Below are positions 50,821-62,793 of a DNA stretch of 64,000 nucleotides, in pieces. Source of the stretch: Symbiodinium natans (Eukaryota > Sar > Dinophyceae > Suessiales > Symbiodiniaceae); assembly GCA_905221605.1 (NCBI GenBank), contig CAJNDS010002122.1:16001-80000 (forward strand), written 5' to 3'. Under the pieces are notes generated by a model, which made no database searches, had not been told where the DNA came from, and saw nothing but the letters and a program-made list of their open reading frames with translations. Position numbers and translations under genes: made by a program. How positions within the stretch are numbered: the stretch's first letter is position 1; each line of letters starts with the position of its first letter.

Positions 50821-53800
50821 GTAAGGGATCAAAGTGTAGGGCCTAGCACTCAGGGTTTATGGCCCTTTTCGTGGTTTAGGGTGCAGGGTCCTAAACCCTA
50901 AACCCTAGCCGTAAACCCTAAACCCCAAACCTTTAAACCCCAAACCCTAAACCCTAAACCTTAAACCTTAAACCCTAAACCCTTAACCCTAAACCCTAAA
51001 CCATCCCCAAACCCCCAAACCCTTATTTTCCCTCTGGTCCTGGGACTCGTCCGCGTGTTGCGTGCCCACCTCAGGCACTTCCGGACGGCTGGGCAATTCA
51101 CTCGAAGCACAACATGAAGTAATTAGAATTTCGGGGTTTAGGGTTTAGGGTTTAGGGTTTAGGGTTTAGGGCTTAGGGCTTAGGGTTTAGGGTGAAGTAA
51201 TTAGCATTTGGGGGTTGGGGGGGTGAGGTCAAGGCTTAGGGTTTGGAGGGTTTGAAGGGCTACAGGCTTAGGGCTTTTAGAGCTTCGGGTCTAAATCAAC
51301 CCTAAACCCTAAACCCTGAACCCTAAACCGTAAACCTTAAACCCTAAACCCTAAACAAAAAAACCCGAAACGAGCCTCCCGGACCTCTGCGGTCTTCGGA
51401 GTTGTCGGCGTCGTTTCAGTGGTTGCCGTGGCAGCCCCAGCCGTCCTAGGGTTTAGGGTTTAGAAACCAAGCCCGAAACCCGGAAGCATAAACCCCAAAA
51501 GGCACTAACCTCCCCTTTTAACAATTCGGCGGGGAAGCCCCAAATCCCAAACCCGTCTCCTCACCCCTACTCTGAGTCCTAGCCCTAAACCCTAAACCCT
51601 GAACCCTAAACCCTAAACTCCCTAAACTCCCTAAACTCCCTAAACTCCCTAAACTCCCTAAACTCCCTAAACTCCCCTCCCTAAACCCTAAACCCCAAAC
51701 CCTAAACCTCCGAGCTGAGGGGTTTTAGGCTTTAAGTCGATAGCTTGGCCACACCGAAAAACTTCCCCCAACCAGGTGATCTTGGGCAGGAAGTGAGGGT
51801 TTAGGTCTAGGGTTTAGGGTTTAGGGTTTAGGGTTTAGGGTTTAGGGTTTAGGGTTTACGGTTTAGGGTTTAGGGTTTAGGGTTAGGGTTTAGGGTTTAG
51901 GGCATTTCGGGTTTAGAGTTTGGGTGTACATGTGAAAAAGAGACAAATAACACATCAGCGAAAGCAACCGCGTACCCTCTAGGCGTCTAAAGCCCTGCAC
52001 CCACGGAAAGTCTCCGGGAGCAAACGGGATCACCGCCGAGTTGATAGAAAGGTTTAGGGAACAGAGTTTAGGGTTCAGCCCTAAACCCTAAACCCTAAAC
52101 CCTAAACCCTAAACCCTAAACCCTATACAAAGCTTTGCTGAACACAGGCAGGGTGTCCCAGTCTCCGCCGTGTTGGGGAGATCGCTGCAAGCACTATGGC
52201 TTGGATTCAGTCCTCAAGGACCATGTAACTACACCAAGGACCCCCCACACAGTCACATCAATAACTAAGGGCTTCGGGTTTAAGGTTTAATCGCTTCCCC
52301 CTAGTACTAAAACCCCCTAATTTTAAATACTATCTTTCCCGGACCCTGCCGGCACCCAGCCCAATACTAAACCTGTTTGAGAATTAGGGGGGGAGGGGTT
52401 CGCCCTTGAGTTGAGCCATTAGGGTTTCAGGGTTGAGGGCTGAAGGCTGACAGGATTAGGATCCAGGGCTCAGGGCTTAGAGGGTTTAATTGTTAGGTTT
52501 CGGAATTCAGGTTTTAGGATTTAAACCCCCCCCCCCCCCCCCTAATTTTAACTATGTTCCGGGCCCAGGCGAATTTCAGAATTAGGGCGGGGGGGGGAGG
52601 GATTCGGTATTAGGGGGATTGGATTAAGGGCCTAAGGGCTTCAGGTTGAAGGTTTAAGGGCATAAGGGTTTGGGGTGAAGGGTTTCGGGTTAAGGTTTAA
52701 GAGCCTAGGGTTTTTAGGGACCATGTAACTTCCCTGTGAGAATCATCGGGTGTATAGGGTTTAGGGTTTAGGCTTTTGGATTTAGGGTTTTAGGGTTTAG
52801 GGTTTGGGAATCCCAGCAAACCCCCAGAAAACCTGAGTCGACTGCACCTCAAGCTCTTCATGCGGCTGAGGGTTCAGTTGCCTAAACCTTAAACCCTAAG
52901 CCCTAAACCCTGAGCCCTAAACCCTAAACCCTAAACCCTAAGCCCTAAACCCTAAGCCCTAAACCCTAAGCCCTAAAACCCCAAAACCCTAGAACCCATA
53001 CCCTGAAACTAAAAAAATCTTGTCTTGACGCTTCTACCGGTTTGGGCTAAGGTTTGCTTCCAGAAAACAAGCCCACGACACCAAAGCCTGCACCGTAAGC
53101 AGCCCTACACCCCAAGCCTGAAATCCGGAACATCAGTAAAACCCCAGCGCCCTGGCCAAAACCCTAAACTCAAGACCTTCTAACCCCTAAACCCTAAACC
53201 TTAAGCCCCCAATCCCAAAACCCTTGAACCCCTGAACCCTGAAACCCCTAAACCCCCAAACCCTTTAATCCTAAATCCTCAGCTTTCTGTGGGCAAGTGG
53301 CCCTTCGCCAGCCCATCGGATCCCAGCTCCTTTCCAAGGGACCCCTTAAGATTTTCCCCTCTTAAATTTCGGGGGTTTAGGACTTAAAGCTTAGGGTTTA
53401 GGGTTTGGGGTAATGTCGAGGGCTGTTCGTGTGTGCCTTACTTGAGTCTTTGCACAGCTCCTGATCGAGGGGTTTAGGAGTTTAGGGTTCAGGGGTGTGT
53501 AGGGATGTGGAGTTCCAAATCCTGAACCCTAAACCCTAAACCCTAAACCCTCAACCCTAACCCCTAACCCCTAAACCCTAAACCCTAAGCCAACTCTGGT
53601 TTGACCCCTACGGTTCGATCCTTGCGCATGGCAAGAACGGAGTATGTTCCAGGATTCCTCTCCATTTTTAGGGTTTAGGGTTTAGGGTTTGGGGTTTAGG
53701 GGTTTGGGGTTTAGGTTAGTTTATTAGGTTTGGTTTAGGTTTATTAGGTTTAGGTTTAGGTTTAGTTTATTAGGTTTGGTTTAGGGTTTGGTTTAGGGTT

Positions 53801-54130
53801 TAGACCGGTTGAGAATAGAAGCATGTGTGGGAGTATGTAAGGAGCTTGTTTGCGGTGTGGCTCCTTGGCGTGCGAGTGGAGACAACCGCTTGAATCTAAA
53901 CCGTCCAGTCCGGCCCTAAATAAACCCTCAACCCAACCCTCACTAAACCTCAACCGAAAATCCCCCACCCACACCTTGAAGACCTAAACCCAACAGACCC
54001 TAAGCATCCACAAGCCCTTGAACATGCGTAAACGCTAGACCCTAAACCGTGGCCCCGGAACCCTGAACCCTGAAGCCTAAACCCTAAACCATAAACCCCA
54101 AGCCCTAGACCCTAAACCCTAAACCCTAAA

Positions 54131-54247
54131 CGGGTTTGGATTCCAGCTCCTTGGAAACCCAGGGCCAGGGCTGCGGAGTGAACGTCTGGTTCAGCTCCGT
54201 CCAGGGCCGGGAGATGGAGGACAGGGAGAGCTCCAGGGTACCTGCTA
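54131..54247 (-). CDS. Exon-like segment, not coiled coil
   Basis: After TAGCAG|GT the minus strand reads TLELSLSSISRPWTELNQTF then TPQPWPWVSKELESK, open throughout. Its phase does not fit the coiled-coil series. Function unknown. Confidence 0.4.
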
Positions 54248-54632
54248 GGGTAGGGTTTAGGGTTTAGGGTTTAGGGTTTAGGATTTAGGGTTTAGGGTTT
54301 AGGGGCATTTAGGGTTTAGGGTTTAGGGTTTAGGGTTGAGGGTTTAGGGTTGAAGGTTTAGGGTTTAGGGTTTAGGGTTTCGGGTTTAGGGTTTAGGGCT
54401 TAGGGCGAATCATGGTTCAGGGGTCTTGCCCCATCTCGCCTCGACCCAGCCTAGAGGCCGGCGAAGCCAAAAGCACCCGGTCGGGGCTGCTGGCATGCTG
54501 GCTCACCTGAGACAGACTCGATTCGGGGCCTCAGGGTTTAGGGTTTAGGGTTTAGGGTTTAGGGTTTAGGGTTTAGGGTTTAGGGTTTAGGGTTAGGGTT
54601 TAGGGCTCACCTGAGACAGACGCTTCGGGGTC

Positions 54633-54780
54633 TAAGGGTAGTTTCATGGTCCCTTAGTATGGCCCTTAGAAAGGTACCCCTTATGTACCGTCTATATACC
54701 CTATACAAATTAAGTGCCCAAATCAGAACCCTGTAAAGGAGGTTATGGACCATATTCAGGGCATATGTAACTACCCTTTA
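54633..54780. mobile_element. Family K element
   Basis: TAAGGGTAGTTTCATGG to GCATATGTAACTACCCTTTA, inverted ends about 20 bp. The second copy, 58815-58960, has GGGTAGTTGCACTGTCCC and GACCATGCAACTACCC. Both share GGTACCCCTTA and GTACC in the core. Confidence 0.65.
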
Positions 54781-54870
54781 ATCCGGGTCTCGGGTTTAGG
54801 GTTCGGGTTTGGGGCTCACCTGAGACTAGGTTCGGGGTTTCAGGCTTGAAGGTTCAGGGTTTTCTGCACC

Positions 54871-54964
54871 ATTGTTGGAGCACAACTTTTAAAATATCAT
54901 TTTTGTTCCTTATTGATTTAAGTATTAGTTTAAAACGCAAAATGATTTTCAACAATGACCCAGT
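54871..54964. mobile_element. Family I element, diverged
   Basis: ATTGTTGGAGCACAAC ... TTTCAACAATGACCCAGT, an inverted pair around an AT-rich core. The end motif GACCCAGT is shared with the copies at 50.1 and 60.7 kb. Confidence 0.55.
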
Positions 54965-56063
54965 CTAGAGTTTCAGGTTTCGGGTTTAGGGTTTGCTTGA
55001 AACAGCAACTCGCTCTAGGTGTTATGGTGCTAGAGTTCTAGGGATTTAGGGGCTTTAGACGGTTTTAGGTCCTATTGGGGACCTTTTTTGGGTCCGCTGA
55101 GGGTCCCACCAGGGTGCCTCTTTGTGCCATCTCAAGATTCGTAAACACGATCATCTTTAAAACGCCCAACAAAGGAAAATATGAGACATCCGAAACTGTT
55201 GGGGTGTTCAGGTCCTGGTGTGGGTTTTCGGGTTTTCGGGAAGAAGCTGTAGGATTCGGGGTTCAGGGTTGAAGGGCCCCAGGGTTTTAGGGTCTGGGGT
55301 TCAGGGTTTAGGACTTGGGGTTTACACCTAGGGCTTGCCGGGGCCCAGTTTACCACCAGGGCTTAGGGTTTTTAGGGTTTAGGGTTTAGGGTTTAGGGTT
55401 TTAGGGTTTAGGGTTTAGGGTTTAGGGTCGCCTACGGGAAACCTTAGGGCACGATTCGGGTTTAGAGTCTGAGCTCTAGGGTGTAGGTTTAGGGTTTAGG
55501 GTTTAGGGTTTAGGGTTTAGGGTTTAGGGTTTAGGGTTTAGGGTTTAGGGTTTAGGGTTTAGGGTTTAGGGTTTAGGGCTTAGGGCTTAGGGTTTAATTG
55601 GGGTGTAGGGTGTAGGGTCTAGGGTGAAGGCTTTAGGCCTTGGGGTTGGACAGCTCCCAGTTTCTCAGGGCTTGATTGCTTGTCGGGTCTTTGTGGCACG
55701 GCCCCCAAGCAACCCTAAATCGTAAACCCTACATTCTAAACCCCTAAACCCCCAAACCCGAAACCCTAAACCCTAAACCCTGCACCCTAATCCGAAGGTT
55801 CAGGGCTTCAGTATTTCTTGAGTGCCGCGTCGTCGCCGGGGAGGGCGAAGCTGGGGGAGATGTAGAGTTTCCACCAGAGTTCTGCTGGACGTCCTAGGAG
55901 ACGCGGGGCTCCAGAAATTAGGTCTCGTGTTTGTGTGGGGTTTGGGCTTTGGGTTAAGGAGTTTAGGGTTTTAAGGTCTGTGGGAATAGGGGCGTTGAGG
56001 ACTTCAAGAGAAACACCTGCCATCTATCACGGTCAACGCCTTGCTCTGACTGGTTGCTTAAGC

Positions 56064-56291
56064 ACCCCCCCACCCCCCCCCACCCCCCCCACCCCACCCC
56101 CCCCCCCCACCCCCCCCCCACCCCCCCCCCACCCCCCCCCCCCCCCCCCCCCCCCCACCCCCCCCCACCTCCCCCCCCACCCCCCCCCCCCACCCCCCCC
56201 CCACCCCCCCCCCCCCCCACCCCCCCCCACCCCCCCCCCCACCCCCCCCCCACCCCCCCCCCCCCCACCCCCCCCCACCCCCCCCCCCACC
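56064..56291 (+). repeat. C-tract block, (C8-10 A)n
   Basis: Long runs of C separated by single A, occasionally T. All overlapping Pro- or Gly-rich frames here are artefacts. Such DNA can form i-motif/G-quadruplex structures and is prone to length errors in assembly. Confidence 0.9.
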
Positions 56292-57267
56292 AAAAAAATA
56301 AAAGGGAAAGATTCTTCCTTGTAAGGGCAAGAGAGGGATTACTTATTTTGCTTTTCGGGGATTCCTCACCAAAGTGTAGAAAACCCTTGAAAGCCAGCAT
56401 AAACCTCCAGCTCCTGGCCATAGATCGGTCATAGCATGGGGGTACGTGTTGGGATGTTACCCCAATCCATCCCGAGGTACATGATCCTAAACCCTAAACC
56501 CTAAAACCTAAACGCTAAACGCTAAACGCTAAACCCTACACCCTAAACCCTAAACCCTAAACCCAAAACCCAAAAAACAACTTTCTCGCCATCCCTGGCC
56601 CCGCGCAGGCGTGGAAACCCGAACCGCAACGTCCACCAGCGAATCCCTGCAGCCCTACACGAAGCAAAGCCTCCTCATCTAAACCCTAAACCCTAAACCC
56701 TGAACCCTAAACCCTGAACCCTAAACCCTGAACCTTAATTTTGGGGCCATAATAATTAGAATAGGGTTTTGGGGGAAAGGGACCACAAGGGAACAGTATT
56801 GGTAACTATTCCGACCCCTATATTAATTCACCTCCTAAGTCCTGAAAGCCCGAAGCCCTAAACTAAAACAACCTCCAAGAAGCGAGTCAATTGCATGAAC
56901 AACTAAGCAAACAAATCCTCGAATACTTGAAGCCCTAAATCCTTAGAAGAAACCCTTCAAATAAACCCTGACAAAACGAAACCCTCAAAGAAACCCAAAC
57001 AACCCTGAACCCTTAAGCCTTTGAGCCCTTACACACTTAAGCCCTTGAACCCCAAACCCCTGCACTCAAGCTTAAGGCCTCCAGCATCCCCCAACTACCC
57101 TAGCATAAGCACCCCTTTGTTAAAGAGTAGTTGGGGGGCTGCAGGTAAACCCTTAAGCCCCTAAACCAAGTCTTCCTAAACCCTAAACCCTAAACCCTAA
57201 ACCCTAAACTCTAAACCCTAAACCCTAAACCCTAAACCCTAAACCCCTCAAGCCCCTAGACCAAGTC

Positions 57268-57339
57268 CTCGGGCTTCAGCGTCTGCGCCATCAGGGCGCG
57301 CGCACTGTCCTCGCATCTCGCAGCCTCAGCCTCCAGCTC
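57268..57339 (-). CDS. Coiled-coil exon (24 codons, phase 0-0)
   Basis: CCGCAG|GAG, ELEAEAARCEDSARALMAQ, TLKPE, GAG|GACTTGG (GA donor followed at once by the element terminus CTTGG). The start of that element is repeated beyond the next telomeric array. Confidence 0.62.
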
Positions 57340-58814
57340 CTGCGGGCTGCCCCAAGATCTGAGGGCTTCTGTGAACCAACCCTAAACCCAAAACCCTAAA
57401 CCCAAAACCCTAAACCCAAAACCCTAAACCCAAAACCCAAAACCCTAAACCCTAAACCCTAAACCCTAAACCCCACTAGTCGGCAAATACCGGTGTGAAG
57501 GATTCTAGGGGTATATGGAAGGAAGCTAATCTTAACCGCAAAGTCCTATATGCCCTGTGTAGCATACACCCTGGTACAATCTCCACACCAGAGTCTACGC
57601 TGCTCTTCCCCGCCCCTCCCCCCCACTCAGGTTCTCAAAACACAATATAGTCCTTCTATAAGCCTGCGTATCCCGAAGCGTTTACCTGTATGTAAGGCGT
57701 ATATAGTAAGGTGCCCGACGCGGACAATTCCACCAACCCCGTGATCCTGGAAATGCCGTAAGCCTTTCACCACCCCAAAAATCCCTGAACTTGTTTATCT
57801 TGCCCCTAAACCCTAAACCCTAAACCCAGAACCCGAAACTTGCTAACCCCAAGCTTCCTAAACTCCCCAAACTTTAAATCCCTAAACCCCTAAACCCTCG
57901 AGGGCAGGATCCCAATAACTCCCTATCCCTAAACCCCGATCCCGAACCCCTAATCCCCTAAACCCTAAACCCTAAACCCAAACCCCAGACCCCAAACCCA
58001 AAACCCTAAACCCTACTAAAGCCTAAACCCGAAACCCCAAATTGAAACGGATCCCCGTGGTCCTTCTGTCGGAGATCGGCTTCAGCCTCTTCTTTTTTTT
58101 TTTTTTTTTTGGGGGGGGGGGGGGGTTTGGGGGGGGGGGATCTCAAGGTTTGCATGCCCTTGAGGGCTTATACAGGGTTTAGGGTTTGGGGTTTTTGGTT
58201 TGGGGTTTGGGGTTTAGGGTTTAGGGTTTAGGGTTTGGGGTTTGGGGTTTGGGGTTTGGGGTTGAAGGTTTAAGTAAGGGCTAGAGTGGGTTTTGGGCTT
58301 CGGGGTTGGTGTTTAGGACTTCGGGCGCAAATTCAGGGCTTACGTTGATTAAAGGGGCGCGGGGGTGTGGTCGAGCTAGGACGTACAGGTATTAGCTACT
58401 CGGCATTAAGGGTTGGGGCTTAAGCTTTATATGTCTTTTGGGTGGGGAGGGAGGAGGGGAGTTGTTTGGGCTTGCAAGGCTTTGCAGGGGCTGCAGTCTT
58501 TATACGATGTAGGGCTGTGAGGTTTGAAGGCGAACTGAAGGCACATCCGCAGAGGACCTGTTTCCCGAAACCCTGTAACAATAGATAGGTTTTCATAGAC
58601 AAGATCCCGACCCCAAACCCGAGGTCAGGTCTTGTCGACTGATGGGGTTAAAGGCATTCCCCGACTTAACAAACAAAGCGCACTAAGCTGCCCTCATCAT
58701 CTAAACATCCCGGAACCCCTAAACCCTAAAGACCAAAGCCTAAAGCCCAAACCCCAAACCCTAAATTCTAGACCCTATATAAACCCTAAACATCTCACCC
58801 TTGGGCAAGATATC

Positions 58815-58960
58815 ACAGGGTAGTTGCACTGTCCCTTCATATTCTGGGCCCTTATACATGGTACCCCTTACGTACCCTGTAAACCCCAAGGGCCCGTGCT
58901 TCAGAACCTTTCTCCAGAAGGTAAGGGGCCATGTCAAGGGGACCATGCAACTACCCTTAG
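58815..58960. mobile_element. Family K element
   Basis: Inverted ends CAGGGTAGTTGCAC and GGGGACCATGCAACTACCC, with shared GTACCCCTTACGTACC. It accounts for the overlapping reading frames on both strands here, which are not genes. Confidence 0.65.
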
Positions 58961-59508
58961 ATGATCTCGGAAGCCTCAAAGCCCCTAAGCCTTCAAAGCC
59001 CTCCTTCAAAGACACCCCAAGAACTCCTAAACCCTGAACCCCTAAACTCTCCAGTAGCCCTCCCCAGAAGCCCCTCAACAAGCCTCTCCCAACTTCCCAA
59101 ATGTTTAGGGTTTAGGGTTTAGGGTTTAGGGTTTAGGGTTTAGGGTTTAGGGTTTGCTGTGATAGGGCGTAGGTGCTGTGAAGGCTAGTTTTCGGAGCAA
59201 GCTCGAAAGCTTCGTGAGGTGCGAAGAGCAGCTTTGGCCCAATTGCGGAGGGCCATCTAACACTTTCCTCCCACCCCACGCCGTCCGAGGCGGCAACGCC
59301 ACCCAAACCTATTCCTTTTTAGGGTTTTGGCCTAAACTCAAGGCAACAGTCCACTTCTAAAACTCATTCAGTTTCATGGTTCCGGGTTGGGTCCGAGAGT
59401 CAAAGGAACGGTAGGGGGATCGGGGGTCGGCTAGGAGAGCGGCCAGGCACCTGAACTGGCAACAAGAAGAGGGCGCCCCAACGTAGGGGGGTATAAACCA
59501 AACCCGGC

Positions 59509-59601
59509 CTCGAATCCGGCGCTCGCGGCCTGCAGGCAGGCGAGGCTCTCCAGGTCTGCGGTGGACAGCGCCAGAGTCGCGGCATGCATGGCCCGGTCCA
59601 C
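59509..59601 (-). CDS. Helical exon (31 codons, phase 0-0)
   Basis: TCTGAG|GTG, VDRAMHAATLALSTADLES, LACLQAASAGFE, GAG|GCCGG. Alanine/leucine-rich helix. Same strand and phase as the coiled-coil series. Confidence 0.5.
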
Positions 59602-60089
59602 CTCAGAAGTGTGCTCGGGTGTTTTTGTAGGGTTGGAAAGCCCTAAACCCTAAAAACCTAAACCCTCAACCCTAAACCCTAAACCCTCAACCCTAAAACC
59701 CTAAACCCTAAACCCTCCTCCCCTAAAACCCTAAACCCTAAGCCGAGGCTTGGGAACCTCATCACCCAAACCCTGAACTCTGACCCCCCCCCCCCAAAAA
59801 AAAAAACAAAAAAGTCTTAAGGGAGGTTGCGGGAATCTTGGTCGGAAGGGCTTAAGGGTTTAGGGTTCAACTCTTGGCTGGGAGAGTTTTCCCATGGTAG
59901 GGCTTCGAGGGCAGAGTCTTTGGGGGATCTTAACCCTTTTATACCGTCAGGATTGCGGGCTTAGGGTTTCCCAAAGCTCATGAAACTGGTGTTTTGTAAC
60001 CCTAGACCCGAAACTTGAAACCCTACTAAACCCTAAATCCTAAACCCCTAAACCCTGCCGGGCTGAAGTTTGGGGTTTAGGGTTTAGAG

Positions 60090-60194
60090 TTTGGGAGACG
60101 TAGAGACGTAGAGACCTAGAGACCTACAGACCTAGAGACCTAGAGACGTAGAGACGTAGAGACGTAGAGAGGTAGAGACGTCGAGACGTAGACA
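60090..60194. repeat. (GTAGAGAC)n octamer tandem repeat
   Basis: About 13 units, with a subset reading CTAGAGAC and one CTACAGAC. Unrelated to the telomeric heptamer. Confidence 0.85.
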
Positions 60195-60659
60195 AAGGTA
60201 TGCCCCAAATTTGCCGGTCAGGGCTGGCCGGGCGGCGAGATCCGAGCTGTTGCTGATGCGGCTGAAGCTCGCCTGTGGCCATTGGCTTTTGACACAGGTG
60301 ATGAAGTAGGATTTAGGATTTAGGGTTTAGGGTTCAGGGTTCAGGGTCTAGGGTTTAGGGTTTAGGGTTTAGGGTTTAGGGTTTAGGGTTTAGGGTTGTT
60401 ATACCAGCTCAAGTTGCCCATGAACGCCCTGAGCCCATCTTCTATCCGACCTCTGAATCTAGACTCAACAGCAACCTAGGAATAAAAAGGGTATCCGTTT
60501 TTGCTTCAAAGGGGCTGAAAGGGGAACCTAAACAGCCCACAAGCCCACAAGCACCAAAAGCACTCAACACCGGAACCGGAAACACTGAACCGCTTGCACC
60601 CCAAAACACTAGCACCCGACAACCCCCGACGACTAGACCCCTAAATCCCCTAAACTGAA

Positions 60660-60758
60660 TCCTTGTTGGGTAGTATATTTACAATTATCATTATTATTTC
60701 CTTTTTGGGAGTGTAATAGGACAAAAAGCTTAAAAATTAAAACCAACAAGGACCCAGT
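60660..60758. mobile_element. Family I element
   Basis: TCCTTGTTGGGTAG ... ACCAACAAGGACCCAGT with inverted termini and a core rich in A and T (AATAGGACAAAAAGC). It matches the 50.1-kb copy in both ends and in the AATAGGACAAA motif. Confidence 0.65.
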
Positions 60759-61960
60759 AAACCCTACTGTGGGTATGCCCGGCTTTCGGGGATTCTGGAT
60801 TCAGGATGGAGGCTTGGTAGAGAAGATAGGGATTATAGGGAACCCTCTAAGGATTGTAGGGCTTGTAGGGCTTGTAAGGAAGTTTGAGGTTTAGAGCTTC
60901 GAGCTTGGAGCTTAGGCTTGGGGATTCCAGGCTTGTTATACTAGAGGCTGCAAAGCTTCAAAGTTGAGGGAACCTCAATCCCTAAACCCTAAACCTCTCT
61001 TACTATATTGATTTAAACCCTATACACCTTCGTGGCTAAGGCCCCCCCCCTCCCCTCCCCCGCCCCCCCCCGTCCCCCCCCCCCCCCCCTCGCCCTTCCC
61101 CCCCCCTCCCCCCGCCCCCCCTCCCCCCCTCCCTGCCCTGGCTCTTCTTCTGGCGGCCCCTCTGCGGGCCGATGAAATGGTTCTTGGGTAGGATGGTCCA
61201 TGACAGAGTGAGGTTGGAGGACAGGGCTTGCTGATGAAAAACATAAACTGTTTTATTTCTTAATGTTTTGGGATTCTCTGGGTGGGTGGGCTTTTTTCGA
61301 GAGCCCAAACAGCAGCTCTACTGGAGATTGCTCGACCCGGAGCTGCTGAACCCTAAACCCTAAACCCTGAACCCTAAACCCCAAACCCTAATGCAAGTCA
61401 GAGCGACAGACAGGGCAACGGCCGCCGGCTGGGCAGCAGACGCCCGGAGGATTCCTGAAGCTGTTGGTTTACGGGACCCTAAACCCTCAACCCTCAACCC
61501 TAAACCCTCAACCCTAAACCCTAAACCCTAAACCTACAGGGGTTTGGGGGGGGGATGAGCGAAAGTAGCAGAGCTGGGAGGTTGGAAGGTTGGGAGAGGA
61601 CATGGACCGATCCAGGAAACCCCCAAATAGGGTTTAGGGTTTAGGGTTTAGGGTTTAGGGTTTAGGGTTTAGGGTTTAGGGTTTAGGGTTTAGGGTTTAG
61701 GGTTTAGGGTTTAGGGTTTAGGGTTTAGGGTTTAGGGTCCTAAGCCTGCCCCCCCCCCCCCAAACAACACAAACAAAAACGCCCAAAGTTGAACACGTGA
61801 GAAGCCCCACAGTGCTTGCTGCCTTCGCTGTAAGCCCGAAGGTCTACTGGGTCTGCTTACGGGGGCTGAGGGCTTCGGATTTTACTACCAATTGCTTAAG
61901 AACCACACAAAAATTAAAAGAATGTGGGTTTAGAGTGATGATCTGTAGCCCCCAATAAAC

Positions 61961-62007
61961 TTTCGGCCGAGCATCGGATCTCCTCCTCCAGCAGCTCGCA
62001 GTGGAAC
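61961..62007 (-). CDS. Possible coiled-coil exon
   Basis: GCTGAG|G, FHCELLEEEIRCSAE, then GTTTATTGG (GT donor). The phase differs from the main series. A further scrap at about 62195-62170 reads HELERESL. Confidence 0.42.
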
Positions 62008-62440
62008 CTCAGCCCAAAACCCCAAACCCCTTAAGCCCCAAACCCCAATGAGCTTAGGGTTTAGGGTTTAGGGTTTAGGGTTTAGGGTTTAGGGTTTAGG
62101 GTTTCGCAGTTATGCACCCCAAGCCCGGAACTTTAAAAACCTAAACACCCCTCTTTCAAGGGACTCCCGCTCCAGCTCGTGCCTGTGGGATCCTCTTGGT
62201 GGGGACCGCGAATCACTCCCTACCCCTCAGGTTTAGGGTTTAGGGTTCAGGGTTTAGGGTTTAGGGGTTTAGGGTTTAGGTTTTAGGGTTTAGGGTTCAG
62301 GGCCATGATCCCAACTGGGCCGAAACCATCCTACTCTGGGGGTGATAGGGTTTGTAGGGTCTGGGGCGCCTGACTTCAGTGGCTATTGACCGCTCCACGC
62401 GCTGTTGGTTGTTTTCTTGTTGCGGGGGTTGGCCCGGTTG

Positions 62441-62790
62441 ATTGGCACGTAATTATGATGTACTTACGCCTCTAAGCACGTGCACAAGAACTAAGTCTTT
62501 TCAAGTCGCCCCCCCCCCCCCCCAATGGACCAACCTCCAACCCCAATGGACCCACATCGACATGTCCAAGGTTCTCGAGACACTGTACCCTGCCATGCTT
62601 TCCCTGTCCACTTCTTTGTGCTTCTTGTGCTTCCTGTGCATATTTTGTGTTTTTGTTCGTGCTTTTTTTGTGCTTTCTGTGTTCGTTTGGGTTTTTTCCA
62701 GTTTTTTTGCACGCACATTTTGCACTTTTTGTGCTTTTTTGTAATTTCGCAATATGTTTGCAAATATTTGTCCTCTTGAATGTGCTTTTC
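62441..62790. other. T/G-rich unique stretch, no gene supported
   Basis: A C run (62510-62523) is followed by TTTTTGTGC-rich sequence, about 70% T+G. Frames on both strands are open because of base composition. Nothing recognised. Confidence 0.4.
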
Positions 62791-62793
62791 TAA

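Larger units (their letters stand above)
50504..62440. repeat. Arrays and spacers, 50.5-62.4 kb
   Basis: TTTAGGG 50524-50583, 51130-51190, 51800-51900, 54249-54400, 54534-54604, 55373-55428, 55487-55580, 59103-59153, 60315-60397, 61626-61738 and 62052-62104; CCCTAAA 52078-52125, 53525-53588, 57176-57245 and 57417-57470. Variants: CTAAACTCC octamer block 51609-51668, AACCCAAAACCCT 14-mers 57385-57436, TTTGGGG 58155-58262. Long spacers 53600-54060, 56820-57175, 57480-57800, 58270-58760 and 60800-61340 show no supportable exon. Confidence 0.65.

Noticed and set aside
55963-56421. Glycine- or proline-rich proteins over the C-tract
   Set aside because: They are open in almost all frames because of the (C)nA repeat; no non-repetitive domain.
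1-62400. Whole pattern as an assembly artefact (chimeric joining at telomeric repeats)
   Set aside because: Elements and an ankyrin gene continue in frame and in order across several arrays, with matching target duplications on both sides, which random joins would not give. Individual long arrays could still be mis-sized.
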